A program made the position numbers and the translations under genes. Under the pieces are notes generated by a model that saw only the letters and a list, made by a program, of their open reading frames with translations, made no database searches and had not been told where the DNA came from. This document shows, piece by piece, positions 19,812-29,014 of a stretch of 64,000 nucleotides of DNA; positions within the stretch are counted from its first letter, which is position 1; each line of letters begins with the position of its first letter. Source of the stretch: an uncultured Rhodospirillales bacterium (GTDB taxonomy: Bacteria > Pseudomonadota > Alphaproteobacteria > Rhodospirillales > JABHCV01); NCBI GenBank assembly GCA_938092065.1, contig CALKND010000004.1:1-64000 (forward strand), read 5' to 3'.

Positions 19812-21082
19812 GCATAATTAAAAAAAATGATATACCTGCCTTGATGCGGAACATGGGAAAAGCTGCCAAGGCCGCTGCCGCTGAACTGGCTATTGCCACT
19901 AGCGATGCCAAAAATATGGCCCTAACAGAAGCCGCTAAGTCCCTGCGCGTGCGAAGTGTTAATATTATGGATGCAAATGCAAAGGATATGAGCGCAGGTG
20001 TGGAAAAAGGCCTTAAGGGATCATTTCTAGATCGTTTGCTACTGGATCAAGATAGTATCGAGGCCATGGCTCAGGGGTTAGAAGCAGTTGCTAAGCTGGC
20101 TGAGCCTGTTGGGGGCACTTTAAATAAGTGGGCGCGTCCCAATGGGCTGCTTATTGAGCGTGTCAGCACGCCGCTTGGTGTCATTGGTGTGATTTATGAG
20201 TCACGTCCCAACGTGACAGCCGACGCAGGTGGTTTGTGCTTGAAGGCGGGCAATGCGGTGATACTGCGCGGCGGCTCGGAGAGTTTTCACTCATCAAGCG
20301 CCATCATGGTGTCGTTGGCGGAAGGTCTAAAAGTTGCGGGGTTGCCGGAAGCCTCGATCCAGCTTGTGCCAACCCGCGACCGGGACGCTGTCGGCGAATT
20401 GTTGCGTCTGACTGACTATGTGGACGTTATTGTGCCGCGTGGCGGTAAGTCATTGATTGAACGGATCTCGTCAGAAAGTCGCATTCCCATGTTCAAGCAT
20501 CTGGAAGGCATTTGTCATATATATGTGGACGTGGCGGCTGATGAGCAGATGGCTCGAAAGATTATAGTTAATGCCAAGATGCGCCGCACCGGCATTTGTG
20601 GAGCTGCGGAAACCGTTCTCGTGCATCGCGGCGTTGCGGGCACCATGCTAGCTTCCATTGTAGGTGATCTGGTCGATGCAGGATGTGAGGTGCGCGGTGA
20701 TGCGGAAGTTCAGGCCATTGACGGGCGTGTTGTTTTGGCAACGAATGATGACTGGGATACGGAATATCTTGATTCTATAATTACCCTCGGGGTTGTTGAT
20801 GATGTGTATGCAGCAATGCAGCACATAGCCAAGCACGGTTCTCAGCATACGGACTCGATCATTACTGAAGATGTTGACACGGCTGCGATCTTCCTGAATG
20901 AGGTCGATAGTGCCATTGTCATGGTCAATGCTTCGACTCAGTTTGCCGATGGTGGTGAATTTGGTATGGGGGCGGAAATCGGTATTTCTACCGGAAAACT
21001 GCATGCCCGCGGACCGGTTGGTGTCGAACAACTGACTAGCTTTAAATATTTAGTGCGCGGAACTGGACAATGTCGCCCATAA
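19808..21082 (+). CDS. proA: Glutamate-5-semialdehyde dehydrogenase (gamma-glutamyl phosphate reductase)
   Basis: ProA reduces gamma-glutamyl phosphate with NADPH to glutamate semialdehyde, which cyclises to pyrroline-5-carboxylate. The 424-residue protein has the aldehyde-dehydrogenase-like fold, with conserved [27 protein letters not shown] and the catalytic cysteine in [12 protein letters not shown]. It follows proB with a 4-base overlap and overlaps nadD by 13 bases, so it is in the middle of a tightly packed operon. Confidence 0.97.
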
Positions 21083-21666
21083 CCCGGGGCCAGCGTGTAG
21101 GTCTTTTGGGGGGCTCGTTCAATCCAGCCCACGAGGGACACATGCATATTTCTTCACTGGCCCTGAAAATTCTGAAACTTGATGAGCTTTGGTGGCTAGT
21201 CAGTCCACAGAATCCTCTGAAGACAAAATCGGACATGGCCTCTTTCAAAGATAGGATGAGGGTGGCAAAGAAAATCGCGGCTTACAATCCTAATATTGTT
21301 GTCAGCGATTTGGAGAATTGCCTTTCTACCTGCCACACGGTAGATACTATCAAATCACTTAAGGCTAAATTTCCTGAGATTTCCTTTGTTTGGGTCATGG
21401 GCGCAGACCTATTGGTTCAGGTGCCGCAATGGAAGCGCTGGCGGGCACTATTTAGAATAGTTCCCATTGCGATCTTCGCCCGCCCAGCTTATTCTGCAAG
21501 GGTGTTGAGTGGAAAAGCCGCCAGACACTTCAAGGGCGCTAGGGTCGCCCGCTATCGGGTTGGATCGTTGGCTAAGATGAGGCCGCCAGCCTGGGCTTAT
21601 ATGCGGACCCGCCTTAACCGCCAGTCTGCAACACGTATCCGGGCCAAAGATGGCCATGGAGAGTAG
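21070..21666 (+). CDS. nadD: Nicotinate-nucleotide adenylyltransferase
   Basis: NadD transfers AMP from ATP to nicotinate mononucleotide in NAD synthesis. The nucleotidyltransferase signature [15 protein letters not shown] is present at the N-terminus and the second nucleotide motif appears as SATRIR near the C-terminus, within a normal length of 198 residues. The gene begins 13 bases inside proA in another frame, and its position between proA and rsfS is the usual alphaproteobacterial order. Confidence 0.95.
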   Translation: MSPITRGQRVGLLGGSFNPAHEGHMHISSLALKILKLDELWWLVSPQNPLKTKSDMASFKDRMRVAKKIAAYNPNIVVSDLENCLSTCHTVDTIKSLKAKFPEISFVWVMGADLLVQVPQWKRWRALFRIVPIAIFARPAYSARVLSGKAARHFKGARVARYRVGSLAKMRPPAWAYMRTRLNRQSATRIRAKDGHGE

Positions 21667-21731
21667 AAGTAAGGATTTAGGGGTCGTCCCACAATCCACA
21701 TCCAACGGTTAAGGAGACGACCATAGCTCGC

Positions 21732-22106
21732 ATGAAGAAAACACCATTGGTACCAGCGGAATTACTCAAACTGGTAGAAGTAGTATTAGATGAAAACAAG
21801 GCCCAAGGAACAGTAGTTATTGATCTTAATGGCAAAACATCTTTAACTGATTATATGGTCATAGCCAGTGGCACTTCGCAACGCCATGTCGGTGCAATGG
21901 CTGATCATCTCCGCGTAAAAATCAAGGAATGTGGTTTTAGCGCCATGTCTGTCGAAGGAAGGTCTCAGTGCGACTGGGTTTTGGTTGACGCCGGAGATGT
22001 CATCATCCATCTGTTCCGTCCGGAAGTTAGAGAATTTTATAACATCGAAAAAATGTGGGGTGTCCCCATACTTGGGGATTTAGAGACCCAAAGCGAAAGG
22101 GCTTGA
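21732..22106 (+). CDS. rsfS: Ribosome silencing factor RsfS
   Basis: RsfS binds L14 and blocks joining of the 30S and 50S subunits when nutrients are scarce. The 124-residue protein holds the DUF143 core, including VVIDLNGKTSLTDYMVIASGTS, EGRSQCDWVLVDAGDVIIHLF and REFYNIEKMW. The first ATG in frame is 15 bases after AAGGAG, which is too far. An in-frame ATA at 21723 is 6 bases after the same AAGGAG and would add three residues, so ATA may be the true start. The gene sits between nadD and rlmH, as in most Proteobacteria. Confidence 0.95.
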   Translation: MKKTPLVPAELLKLVEVVLDENKAQGTVVIDLNGKTSLTDYMVIASGTSQRHVGAMADHLRVKIKECGFSAMSVEGRSQCDWVLVDAGDVIIHLFRPEVREFYNIEKMWGVPILGDLETQSERA

Positions 22107-22150
22107 TTTAACGATCTCTTCTCCAACTTTGTGAGAGAATGGAATAAAAA

Positions 22151-22615
22151 ATGCGAATTTTAATCGCCGCGGTGGGACGGGCTAAGTCCGGGCCCGAGAA
22201 GGTGCTGTTCGAACATTATCACGCCCGTGTGCAGGCACCTTTTTCTTTAAAACTAATAGAGGTTGAGGAAAAACGTGCCTTCCTAGGAGACCAGTTGAAG
22301 CATAGAGAAGCCACCTTGTTGCAAGGTTGTATTCCTGATGGAGCGATTGTTATTGCCTTGGATGAAAAGGAAAAGTCCCTGTCAAGCAAAGATTTTGCGG
22401 GGAAGATAGGAAGCTGGCGAGACCAGGGAATACGCGATCTTGTGTTTATGATCGGCGGTGCGGATGGCTTGGACGAAGTAGTTAAGAAGCTGGCCCACCA
22501 AACCATATCTTTTGGAGCGCAAACTTGGCCGCACATGTTGGTGAGGGGACTACTAGCTGAACAACTATATCGTGCTCAATGCATTCTTTGTGGTCACCCT
22601 TATCATCGCGAATAA
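22151..22615 (+). CDS. rlmH: 23S rRNA (pseudouridine1915-N3)-methyltransferase
   Basis: RlmH methylates pseudouridine 1915 in helix 69 of 23S rRNA with SAM, acting on the assembled 70S ribosome. The 154-residue SPOUT protein has the knotted SAM-binding segment MIGGADGLDE and the C-terminal MLVRGLLAEQLYRAQCILCGHPYHRE tail region needed for activity. The usual length is 155-160. It follows rsfS after 44 bases and ends the obgE-to-rlmH run, before a 334-base gap. Confidence 0.96.
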   Translation: MRILIAAVGRAKSGPEKVLFEHYHARVQAPFSLKLIEVEEKRAFLGDQLKHREATLLQGCIPDGAIVIALDEKEKSLSSKDFAGKIGSWRDQGIRDLVFMIGGADGLDEVVKKLAHQTISFGAQTWPHMLVRGLLAEQLYRAQCILCGHPYHRE

Positions 22616-22949
22616 TAATAATATTTAATGTTAATGAATATGTTGCCCCAAAGAATTTGTTTTTGGATTTTCATTTAACTTAAGCATCAGAGTAAGCTTG
22701 GTGGATATAAAATAATTTTTTGATTAAGTTTTTGACAGAGGCACAATGGCACAAGTGGATTTGAGCAGAGCCCTTGAAGGAGATATAGGGATTCAACCAA
22801 AAAGCAGGGCTTGGTTTGAGTTGTGACCATATGACACGCCTATCATTTACAAGAGCTTACTAAAATTGGATCAAAAAGCATCTCTAAAATTAGTATATTC
22901 GAATAAATATACCAACGACTTGATCGATTAAGATTGTTATATTCTTCTG
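22616..22949 (+). other. Intergenic region between rlmH and gpmI
   Basis: These 334 bases hold no supported gene. A 26-codon frame at 22746-22826 (starting MAQVDLSRALEGD) is open but has no clear ribosome binding site and no recognisable product. The DNA is AT-rich near both ends and probably carries the promoter for the gpmI-envC-ctpA run. No strong terminator or operator was seen. Confidence 0.4.
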
Positions 22950-24506
22950 ATGGTAGATTCTATGAATATTCGCAAGCCTGTGGTTCTTTGCATTCTTGAT
23001 GGATGGGGAGAACGATCCGAAAGTGACAATAACGCCATTGCCTTGGCAACCACACCAAACTGGGACCGCTACTGTCAATCTTTGCCAAGGTCCCGATTGC
23101 AAGCCTCGTCCCTTAATGTAGGCCTTCCAGAAGGCCAAATGGGTAATTCTGAGGTTGGTCACACTAATCTTGGTGCCGGGCGTGTTGTTATGCAGGACTT
23201 GCCACGTATTGATGCGGCGTTGGCCGATGGCTCTTTGGTTAAGAACCCGGTATTGAATGAGTTCATCTACAAACTGCAGTGTAGCGGTGGCACGTGCCAC
23301 CTGATGGGGCTGTTATCCCCTGGTGGCGTACACTCTCATACAAGTCATATGGTTGGGCTAACAAAGGCTATAGCTGGTTTGGGTGTACCTGTGATTATCC
23401 ATGCTTTTCTAGATGGCCGAGATACGCCGCCAAAAAGCGCTCTAAGTTTCATGCAAAGTTTTCTTGCAGATTTGTCAGAAGTTGATGGGTGGCAAGTGGG
23501 TACCGTAACTGGTCGCTATTACGCCATGGATCGTGACAATCGCTGGGAACGAGTTTCACTTGCTTATGATGTTATCGTCGATGGTAACGGCGAAAAAGCA
23601 CCAAATGCCCTAAGTGCAATTAGTAAAAGTTATGATGCCAAAATTGTTGACGAATTTATGTTACCCACAGCTATAGGCGATTATGTAGGAATGCGAGATG
23701 GGGATGGCCTCTTTATGGCTAACTTCAGGACTGATAGGGCGCGAGAAATACTGGGAGCCCTCGTGGACCCTGATTTAGATATTTTTCAACGCTTACGGAT
23801 CATTAAGTTCGCGGCCTGCACTGGGATGGTGCGCTATTCGAGTAACCTTGCTCCATTTCTGACCATGCTATTCCCAAGTATTGAACTAAATAATATTCTT
23901 GGTGAAGTTGTTGCTAGAGCGGGATTGAAGCAATTGCGAATTGCCGAGACAGAAAAATATGCCCATGTGACCTTTTTCTTTAATGGTGGGCGAGAACACG
24001 AGTTTGAGGGGGAAGAGCGCATTCTGGTGCCTTCCCCAAAGGTAGCAACCTACGATCTGCAGCCAGAAATGTCGGCCCCAGAAGTGGTGAACAAGCTGGT
24101 AGGTGCTATTCAGGGAGGAACATTTGATCTTATTATTGTTAACCTTGCCAATGGTGATATGGTCGGCCATACGGGTATACTGGAAGCTGCTAAAAAGGCT
24201 GTAGAAACTCTTGATAGCTGTCTCGGCCGTTTGGAAGATGTCGTGAAACAGGCTGGTGGCGTTTTACTGGTAACTGCTGATCATGGCAACTGTGAGCAGA
24301 TGTGGGACGCCTCCGCAGACCCAGCGCAACCCCACACGGCACACACGTCCAATCCAGTTCCCTTGTTGATGATAAATGGACCAGATTGGGTTAATGGCTT
24401 GAGGGAGGGGAATTTAGCTGATATTGCGCCAACCTTGCTAAGGCTTCTTGAATTGGAACGGCCAGAAGAAATGACTGGTCGCAGTCTAATTAAGGAAACT
24501 TCTTGA
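22950..24506 (+). CDS. gpmI: 2,3-bisphosphoglycerate-independent phosphoglycerate mutase
   Basis: iPGM interconverts 3- and 2-phosphoglycerate in glycolysis and gluconeogenesis, using two metal ions and a phosphoserine intermediate. The alkaline-phosphatase-like N-terminus (LCILDGWGER) is followed by the catalytic serine in MGNSEVGHTNLGAGR and the C-terminal metal motif VTADHGNCEQM plus HTAHTSNPVP. At 518 residues it is of normal length. The start could be 22950 or the second Met four codons later. The stop overlaps the TTG start of the EnvC-like gene by 4 bases. Confidence 0.96.
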   Translation: MVDSMNIRKPVVLCILDGWGERSESDNNAIALATTPNWDRYCQSLPRSRLQASSLNVGLPEGQMGNSEVGHTNLGAGRVVMQDLPRIDAALADGSLVKNPVLNEFIYKLQCSGGTCHLMGLLSPGGVHSHTSHMVGLTKAIAGLGVPVIIHAFLDGRDTPPKSALSFMQSFLADLSEVDGWQVGTVTGRYYAMDRDNRWERVSLAYDVIVDGNGEKAPNALSAISKSYDAKIVDEFMLPTAIGDYVGMRDGDGLFMANFRTDRAREILGALVDPDLDIFQRLRIIKFAACTGMVRYSSNLAPFLTMLFPSIELNNILGEVVARAGLKQLRIAETEKYAHVTFFFNGGREHEFEGEERILVPSPKVATYDLQPEMSAPEVVNKLVGAIQGGTFDLIIVNLANGDMVGHTGILEAAKKAVETLDSCLGRLEDVVKQAGGVLLVTADHGNCEQMWDASADPAQPHTAHTSNPVPLLMINGPDWVNGLREGNLADIAPTLLRLLELERPEEMTGRSLIKETS

Positions 24507-25684
24507 ATATCCTATCATACATGACTGTTTGGGCGCTTTTATGGCTTATTGCAATCCCAATAGTGTCCACAGCGTCGACAAAAAACACAGACAGCCAGTT
24601 AAGGAATGTCGAGCGTGCTATTAACCTTGGCAAAAAGCAGCATGAAGATCTGGAAGAGACTTCTATTGATCTTCGCAATGACCTCGAACTATTGAAGGCG
24701 AAAACAGTAAGATTGGCGGCAGCTATCCAGCAACAGGAAACTAAGGCCTTTGATCTAAACGAGACGCTTCAGCAATTGCATCAGACTGAAAAAGAAAAGC
24801 TTAAGCTTCTTGCTGGTAAACGTGAACAATTTAGCTATGTGTTGATGGCCCTACAAAGAATGGCGCGCCACCCGCCAGAAGCGATGATTGTGGCACCGAT
24901 TAGTCCCTCAGAAACAGTGCGTGTCGCTATTCTATTGCGTGCCGCTGTTCCGGCTATTGAAGATAATGCAACAAGTTTGCGACATAGTATTACAGAGTTG
25001 GTTGAAGTTCGTAATCAGGGCATTAAGAAAAGTCATAAACTAGCATCTGTGCGTATAGATCTAAATGCTGAGCGTAAAAGCCTGAACACCCTTTTGGCAA
25101 ACAAAAGAAAACTAAAAAGAAAAACTGACGGTGAGGCTCAGAAAGTAAAAAAAAGAATGCAAAGCCTTGTTGAGAAGGCAAAAAGCCTACGTGACCTTAT
25201 GTCACGTATAGAAGTTGATCGGAAAAAAAGACAAAAAAATAAAACTATAAAATCCAAAGAAACTCATTCACTGAATATTACTAGCACTCCGGGTAAACTG
25301 CCCTATCCAGCTGTTGGGCGTCTGGTTGGGCGCTATGGACAGGCCACGAAAACTGGCTTGACCCGCAAAGGAATATCCATTGAGACTGGAACTAATGCTC
25401 AGGTTGTTGTGCCGCGAGATGGAACTGTTGTATTTGCTGGGGCATTTAAAGGATACGGGCAGCTATTGATCATCGAGCATGACGGAGGATATCTTAGCCT
25501 GCTAGCAGGTTTGGCACGCATTGATAGTACAATTGGCCAACAGGTATCATCCGGCGAACCTGCTGGTATAATGGGAAAGCCGGGCAGTGGACTTCCCGTT
25601 TTGTATGTTGAGTTGCGCCGCAAAGGGCATCCCATCAACCCCTTGCCTTGGCTGGCTGCACGTAAGATAAAGGTAAATGGATGA
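24503..25684 (+). CDS. envC: EnvC-like murein hydrolase activator (degenerate LytM/M23)
   Basis: The 393-residue protein has an N-terminal signal segment (MTVWALLWLIAIPIVSTAST), a long coiled coil (about 30-250) and a C-terminal LytM/peptidase M23 domain. The M23 metal ligands are lost: the HxxxD motif is replaced around RKGISIETG and the HxH motif is missing near YLSLLAGL. It therefore cannot be a zinc peptidase and should act like EnvC, activating amidases at the septum. It starts with a TTG six bases after AAGGA and overlaps gpmI by 4 bases, and ctpA overlaps its end by 4 bases. Confidence 0.88.
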   Translation: MNILSYMTVWALLWLIAIPIVSTASTKNTDSQLRNVERAINLGKKQHEDLEETSIDLRNDLELLKAKTVRLAAAIQQQETKAFDLNETLQQLHQTEKEKLKLLAGKREQFSYVLMALQRMARHPPEAMIVAPISPSETVRVAILLRAAVPAIEDNATSLRHSITELVEVRNQGIKKSHKLASVRIDLNAERKSLNTLLANKRKLKRKTDGEAQKVKKRMQSLVEKAKSLRDLMSRIEVDRKKRQKNKTIKSKETHSLNITSTPGKLPYPAVGRLVGRYGQATKTGLTRKGISIETGTNAQVVVPRDGTVVFAGAFKGYGQLLIIEHDGGYLSLLAGLARIDSTIGQQVSSGEPAGIMGKPGSGLPVLYVELRRKGHPINPLPWLAARKIKVNG

Positions 25685-26997
25685 ATAAACGATTACTCCA
25701 CTTTTCTGCCTTTGTGCTTTTGGTTGTTCCAACTTTATTGCTGGTACCTCCAAAAAGTGCTTCGGCACAGGAAAATCAAGCAAATAATGAAGAAACATAC
25801 AGGTTGCTCAATCTGTTTGGGGATGTGTTTGAAAGGGTGCGCGCTGATTTTGTGGAAGAATTAACCGATGAGGAACTGATTGAAGCTGCCATTGCTGGAA
25901 TGCTAACTTCTTTAGATCCACATTCAAGTTTTATGAATGCCAAGAAATACAAAGCCATGCAGGTTCAAACACGTGGAAGGTTTGGAGGTATTGGCATCGA
26001 AATAACTATGGAAAATGGGTTGGTTAAGGTGGTTTCCCCTATTGATGAAACGCCCGCCCATCGTGCCGGGATTATGGCTGGAGACTTGATTACCCAATTG
26101 GAAGGAGAACGTGTGCTTGGCCTAACCCTAGCCCAAGCTGTTGAAAAGATGCGTGGCAAGGTTGGGACAAATATCAAATTGCGGGTTCGTCGCAAAGGAG
26201 TTGAGGATTTTGACGTTACAATTACAAGGGCTATTGTAAAAATTCGTGCTGTGCGCTCGCACATGGATGGTTACGTTGGCTATCTGCGCATTACTTCATT
26301 CAGTTCTCAAGCTAGTGACGGTGTAAAAAAGGCAATAGGTAAGTTTAGAGAAGAAGTTGGGGAAAAACTTCAGGGTGTCATTATTGATCTTCGCAATAAC
26401 CCTGGTGGCCTTTTGGATCAAGCGGTTAAGATTTCTGATATGTTTCTCGAACAAGGAGAAATTGTTTCCACCCGTTCTCGTCAGGTGGAAGACACATCGC
26501 GCTTTAATGCCCGCAAGGGTGACTTAACTAATGGTTTGCCGCTGGTAGTGTTGATCAATGGTGGTTCAGCCTCCGCCTCTGAAATTGTTGCTGGAGCACT
26601 TCAGGATCATAAACGGGCAATCTTGCTGGGAACGAGGTCTTTCGGGAAAGGATCTGTACAAACTATCATTCCGCTTTCAACGCAAGGGGCAATGCGTTTG
26701 ACAACCGCGCGTTATTACACGCCTTCAGGTCGTTCTATTCAGGCTGTCGGCATAGAGCCTGATATCGTTGTCGAGCTGGCAAACATCGAATCACTAGCTA
26801 GCAAACCAACTACCCGTGAGGCTGACCTGCGAGGAGCTCTTGAAAATAGTGCCGCTGACCCAGCTAAGGGAATTGATGATATTACTAAGGGTGATAAGTC
26901 CAAGGAAAGCAAGAGACAGGACTATCAGTTGGAAAGAGCGCAAGATTTGATCCGTGGGATTGATCTATTCTCTGATAAAATTGTTGTGGGCCAGTGA
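25681..26997 (+). CDS. ctpA: S41 family carboxy-terminal processing protease
   Basis: CtpA is an exported serine protease with a Ser-Lys dyad. The sequence has a signal peptide (HFSAFVLLVVPTLLLVPPKSASA), a PDZ domain at about 95-175 (FGGIGIEITMENG) and the tail-specific protease core with the nucleophile in GGSASASEIVAGAL and the lysine in SFGKGSVQT. It has 438 residues. It follows the EnvC-like gene with a 4-base overlap, matching the conserved alphaproteobacterial order envC-ctpA-rppH, and likely works in envelope remodelling or turnover of a murein hydrolase. Confidence 0.95.
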   Translation: MNKRLLHFSAFVLLVVPTLLLVPPKSASAQENQANNEETYRLLNLFGDVFERVRADFVEELTDEELIEAAIAGMLTSLDPHSSFMNAKKYKAMQVQTRGRFGGIGIEITMENGLVKVVSPIDETPAHRAGIMAGDLITQLEGERVLGLTLAQAVEKMRGKVGTNIKLRVRRKGVEDFDVTITRAIVKIRAVRSHMDGYVGYLRITSFSSQASDGVKKAIGKFREEVGEKLQGVIIDLRNNPGGLLDQAVKISDMFLEQGEIVSTRSRQVEDTSRFNARKGDLTNGLPLVVLINGGSASASEIVAGALQDHKRAILLGTRSFGKGSVQTIIPLSTQGAMRLTTARYYTPSGRSIQAVGIEPDIVVELANIESLASKPTTREADLRGALENSAADPAKGIDDITKGDKSKESKRQDYQLERAQDLIRGIDLFSDKIVVGQ

Positions 26998-27022
26998 TGG
27001 CTTTTGACAGGCAGGTGTCAAA

Positions 27023-28528
27023 GTGAAACTACCTTTTAACTTACCAAAGTTTGGAAAGAAAGAAGTTGATGAAGACGATGATGAAGAGGACTCTGATTTT
27101 GATCCCTCTGAGTTGGAAGGCGCTCCAGCTGTTGGCCTGGATGACGAGAATATCGAAGATGAGACTGTATTGGATGACGTCTTGGATGAGCCCACCGATG
27201 AAGATATGGGCGAAGCTTTGCCTTCTGAAGCAGTTTCATTAGAAATTCAAAGTGAAGAGAGCCTGGATGCTCCAGAAGGCCAGGATGGTCCCATAGGTGT
27301 AGACAAGAGCTCCTTAGGGGAAGCAACGGCCGAAGACAACGAAGAACTAAAATTTAGTGATGATGACAACGAGAATAGTAGTTACGACGAAGACGAGGAA
27401 GAAGACGAGGAAGAAGACGAAGCAAAACCAAAGAAAAAACTATTTTTGGTTGGCGGCGGGGCTACTGCAGTCCTCATTCTAATTGGTGGAACATTTTGGT
27501 ACTCCACACTTGGTGGCACTAATGATGAATCTTCTAATGAAAATTCCAAAATTCCCAAAGTGGCAATGGATATTGCTCCTAAAACAAATCCTAAGGTTGG
27601 CGGTCTGAACGCACTAATTGGTGGATCTGCTGGTGCGGGTGCCTCTCCCACCAAGTTGTTAGTGCCAGTTATATCGCCTATGGCTTTCGCATCTCTTGCC
27701 CCGCCCAAAGTCACAGATAGCCCACTAGGCGAGTCTAATGACCCGGCTTTAAGTGAAGAAAGCCCACAAGGCCTCTTACCTATAATAGCCAAGGATGGGC
27801 GTCAGGCATGGCAAGTGTACGCAAAGCCTTTTGTAAACGAGTCTGCCAATCGCCGTGTCTCTATTGTTGTTATGGGCCTCGGGCAAAGTATGTCTGCAAC
27901 TAATGCGGCAATTAATCTATTGCCGGGAAATGTGACGCTTGCCTTCGACCCTTATGCACCCAATTTATCGGATTGGATGAGAAAAGCACGCGCGGCAGGT
28001 CACGAAGTTATGCTAATGGTGCCATTGGAGCCTACCACCTTTCCATATGATGATCCAGGGCCACTGGGATTAATGACTGTCAATGCACTGGAGGAAAATC
28101 GCCTTCGACTAGAAAATATTTTAAGCCTAATGACTGGATACATTGGAGTAATGACGGTAATGGGCTCAAAGTTCAACACTTCCGATGAACATTTGAGATC
28201 ATTTCTTGATGTGATCAAAAAGCGTGGGTTAATGTTCCTTGAAGGGGCTGTCAATCCTAATACTCTTGCCCCTAAAATCGCGAAAGAGTTAGGTTTGCCC
28301 TATGCAGTTACCAATATTGTTCTTGATTTAATTCCGACTAAATCTGAAATAGATGTCCGGCTGGCTGAATTGGAAAAGGTTCTTGCAAAAAAACCCGCAG
28401 CGGTCGCCATAGCGGGGGGTTATCCGTCCTCTATTGAGCGTATTGCTGCCTGGACAACTGATCTTCAGGCAAAAAACCTAGTCCTTGCTCCCTTGTCGGC
28501 GCTCGCCAACAAACAGTCCCTGGAATGA
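27023..28528 (+). CDS. Divergent polysaccharide deacetylase family protein with acidic N-terminal domain
   Basis: The C-terminal half (about 270-500) is the divergent polysaccharide deacetylase (DUF610/YibQ-like) domain, with RVSIVVMGLGQS at its start and the LEGAVNPNTLAPKIAKELGLP segment. The first 140 residues are extremely acidic (DEDEEEDEEEDEA), low in complexity and followed by a basic KPKKK stop and one membrane helix (about 145-165). This predicts a cytoplasmic acidic tail, one transmembrane segment and a periplasmic enzyme-like domain. YibQ-type proteins lack several deacetylase metal ligands and their reaction is unknown. The gene sits between ctpA and rppH, overlapping rppH by 4 bases. 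Confidence 0.85.
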   Translation: MKLPFNLPKFGKKEVDEDDDEEDSDFDPSELEGAPAVGLDDENIEDETVLDDVLDEPTDEDMGEALPSEAVSLEIQSEESLDAPEGQDGPIGVDKSSLGEATAEDNEELKFSDDDNENSSYDEDEEEDEEEDEAKPKKKLFLVGGGATAVLILIGGTFWYSTLGGTNDESSNENSKIPKVAMDIAPKTNPKVGGLNALIGGSAGAGASPTKLLVPVISPMAFASLAPPKVTDSPLGESNDPALSEESPQGLLPIIAKDGRQAWQVYAKPFVNESANRRVSIVVMGLGQSMSATNAAINLLPGNVTLAFDPYAPNLSDWMRKARAAGHEVMLMVPLEPTTFPYDDPGPLGLMTVNALEENRLRLENILSLMTGYIGVMTVMGSKFNTSDEHLRSFLDVIKKRGLMFLEGAVNPNTLAPKIAKELGLPYAVTNIVLDLIPTKSEIDVRLAELEKVLAKKPAAVAIAGGYPSSIERIAAWTTDLQAKNLVLAPLSALANKQSLE

Positions 28529-29010
28529 TAAAAATACATAAGGATAAATTGCCTTACCGCCCCTGTGTAGGAGCTATGCTAGTCAATGCTAGGGGAGGGG
28601 TTTTTGTCGCCAAACGGATCGATGGTATGGCTGATTACTGGCAGATGCCCCAGGGTGGCATTGATGAGGGAGAAGATCCTGCAAAGGCGGTAATGCGTGA
28701 ATTGCAGGAGGAAACCGGCACAAGTAAAGCTGAAATCATTGCAAGAAGTGAGCATTGGCGGACTTACGATTTGCCTGATGATCTAATTGGTAAATTATGG
28801 GGTGGAAAGTACCGTGGTCAACGGCAAAAGTGGTTCGCTCTGAAGTTTTTAGGGGAAGACAGTGACATTAATATAGAAGCCCATGAAATTCCAGAGTTTA
28901 GCGATTGGAAATGGGTTGAAATAGATGAATTGGTTAATCTAGTAGTTCCCTTTAAACACGCTCTGTATGGGGATATAGTTATGGAACTGAAACCACTTAT
29001 CGGCTCATAA
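28525..29010 (+). CDS. rppH: RNA pyrophosphohydrolase
   Basis: RppH removes pyrophosphate from 5'-triphosphorylated RNA and starts RNase E-dependent mRNA decay. The 161-residue Nudix protein has an intact Nudix box, GGIDEGEDPAKAVMRELQEETG in outline, preceded by YWQMPQG, and the family segment LWGGKYRGQRQKWFALKFLG. It overlaps the polysaccharide-deacetylase-like gene by 4 bases and ends the gpmI-to-rppH run. Confidence 0.95.
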   Translation: MIKIHKDKLPYRPCVGAMLVNARGGVFVAKRIDGMADYWQMPQGGIDEGEDPAKAVMRELQEETGTSKAEIIARSEHWRTYDLPDDLIGKLWGGKYRGQRQKWFALKFLGEDSDINIEAHEIPEFSDWKWVEIDELVNLVVPFKHALYGDIVMELKPLIGS

Positions 29011-29014
29011 TTTG

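Noticed and set aside
22746-22826. 26-codon ORF in the rlmH-gpmI gap
   Set aside because: No convincing ribosome binding site or recognisable peptide; expected by chance.
27036-27326. Antisense ORFs over the acidic tail of the YibQ-like protein
   Set aside because: They are mirror frames of a low-complexity GAA/GAT-rich segment and have no independent support.
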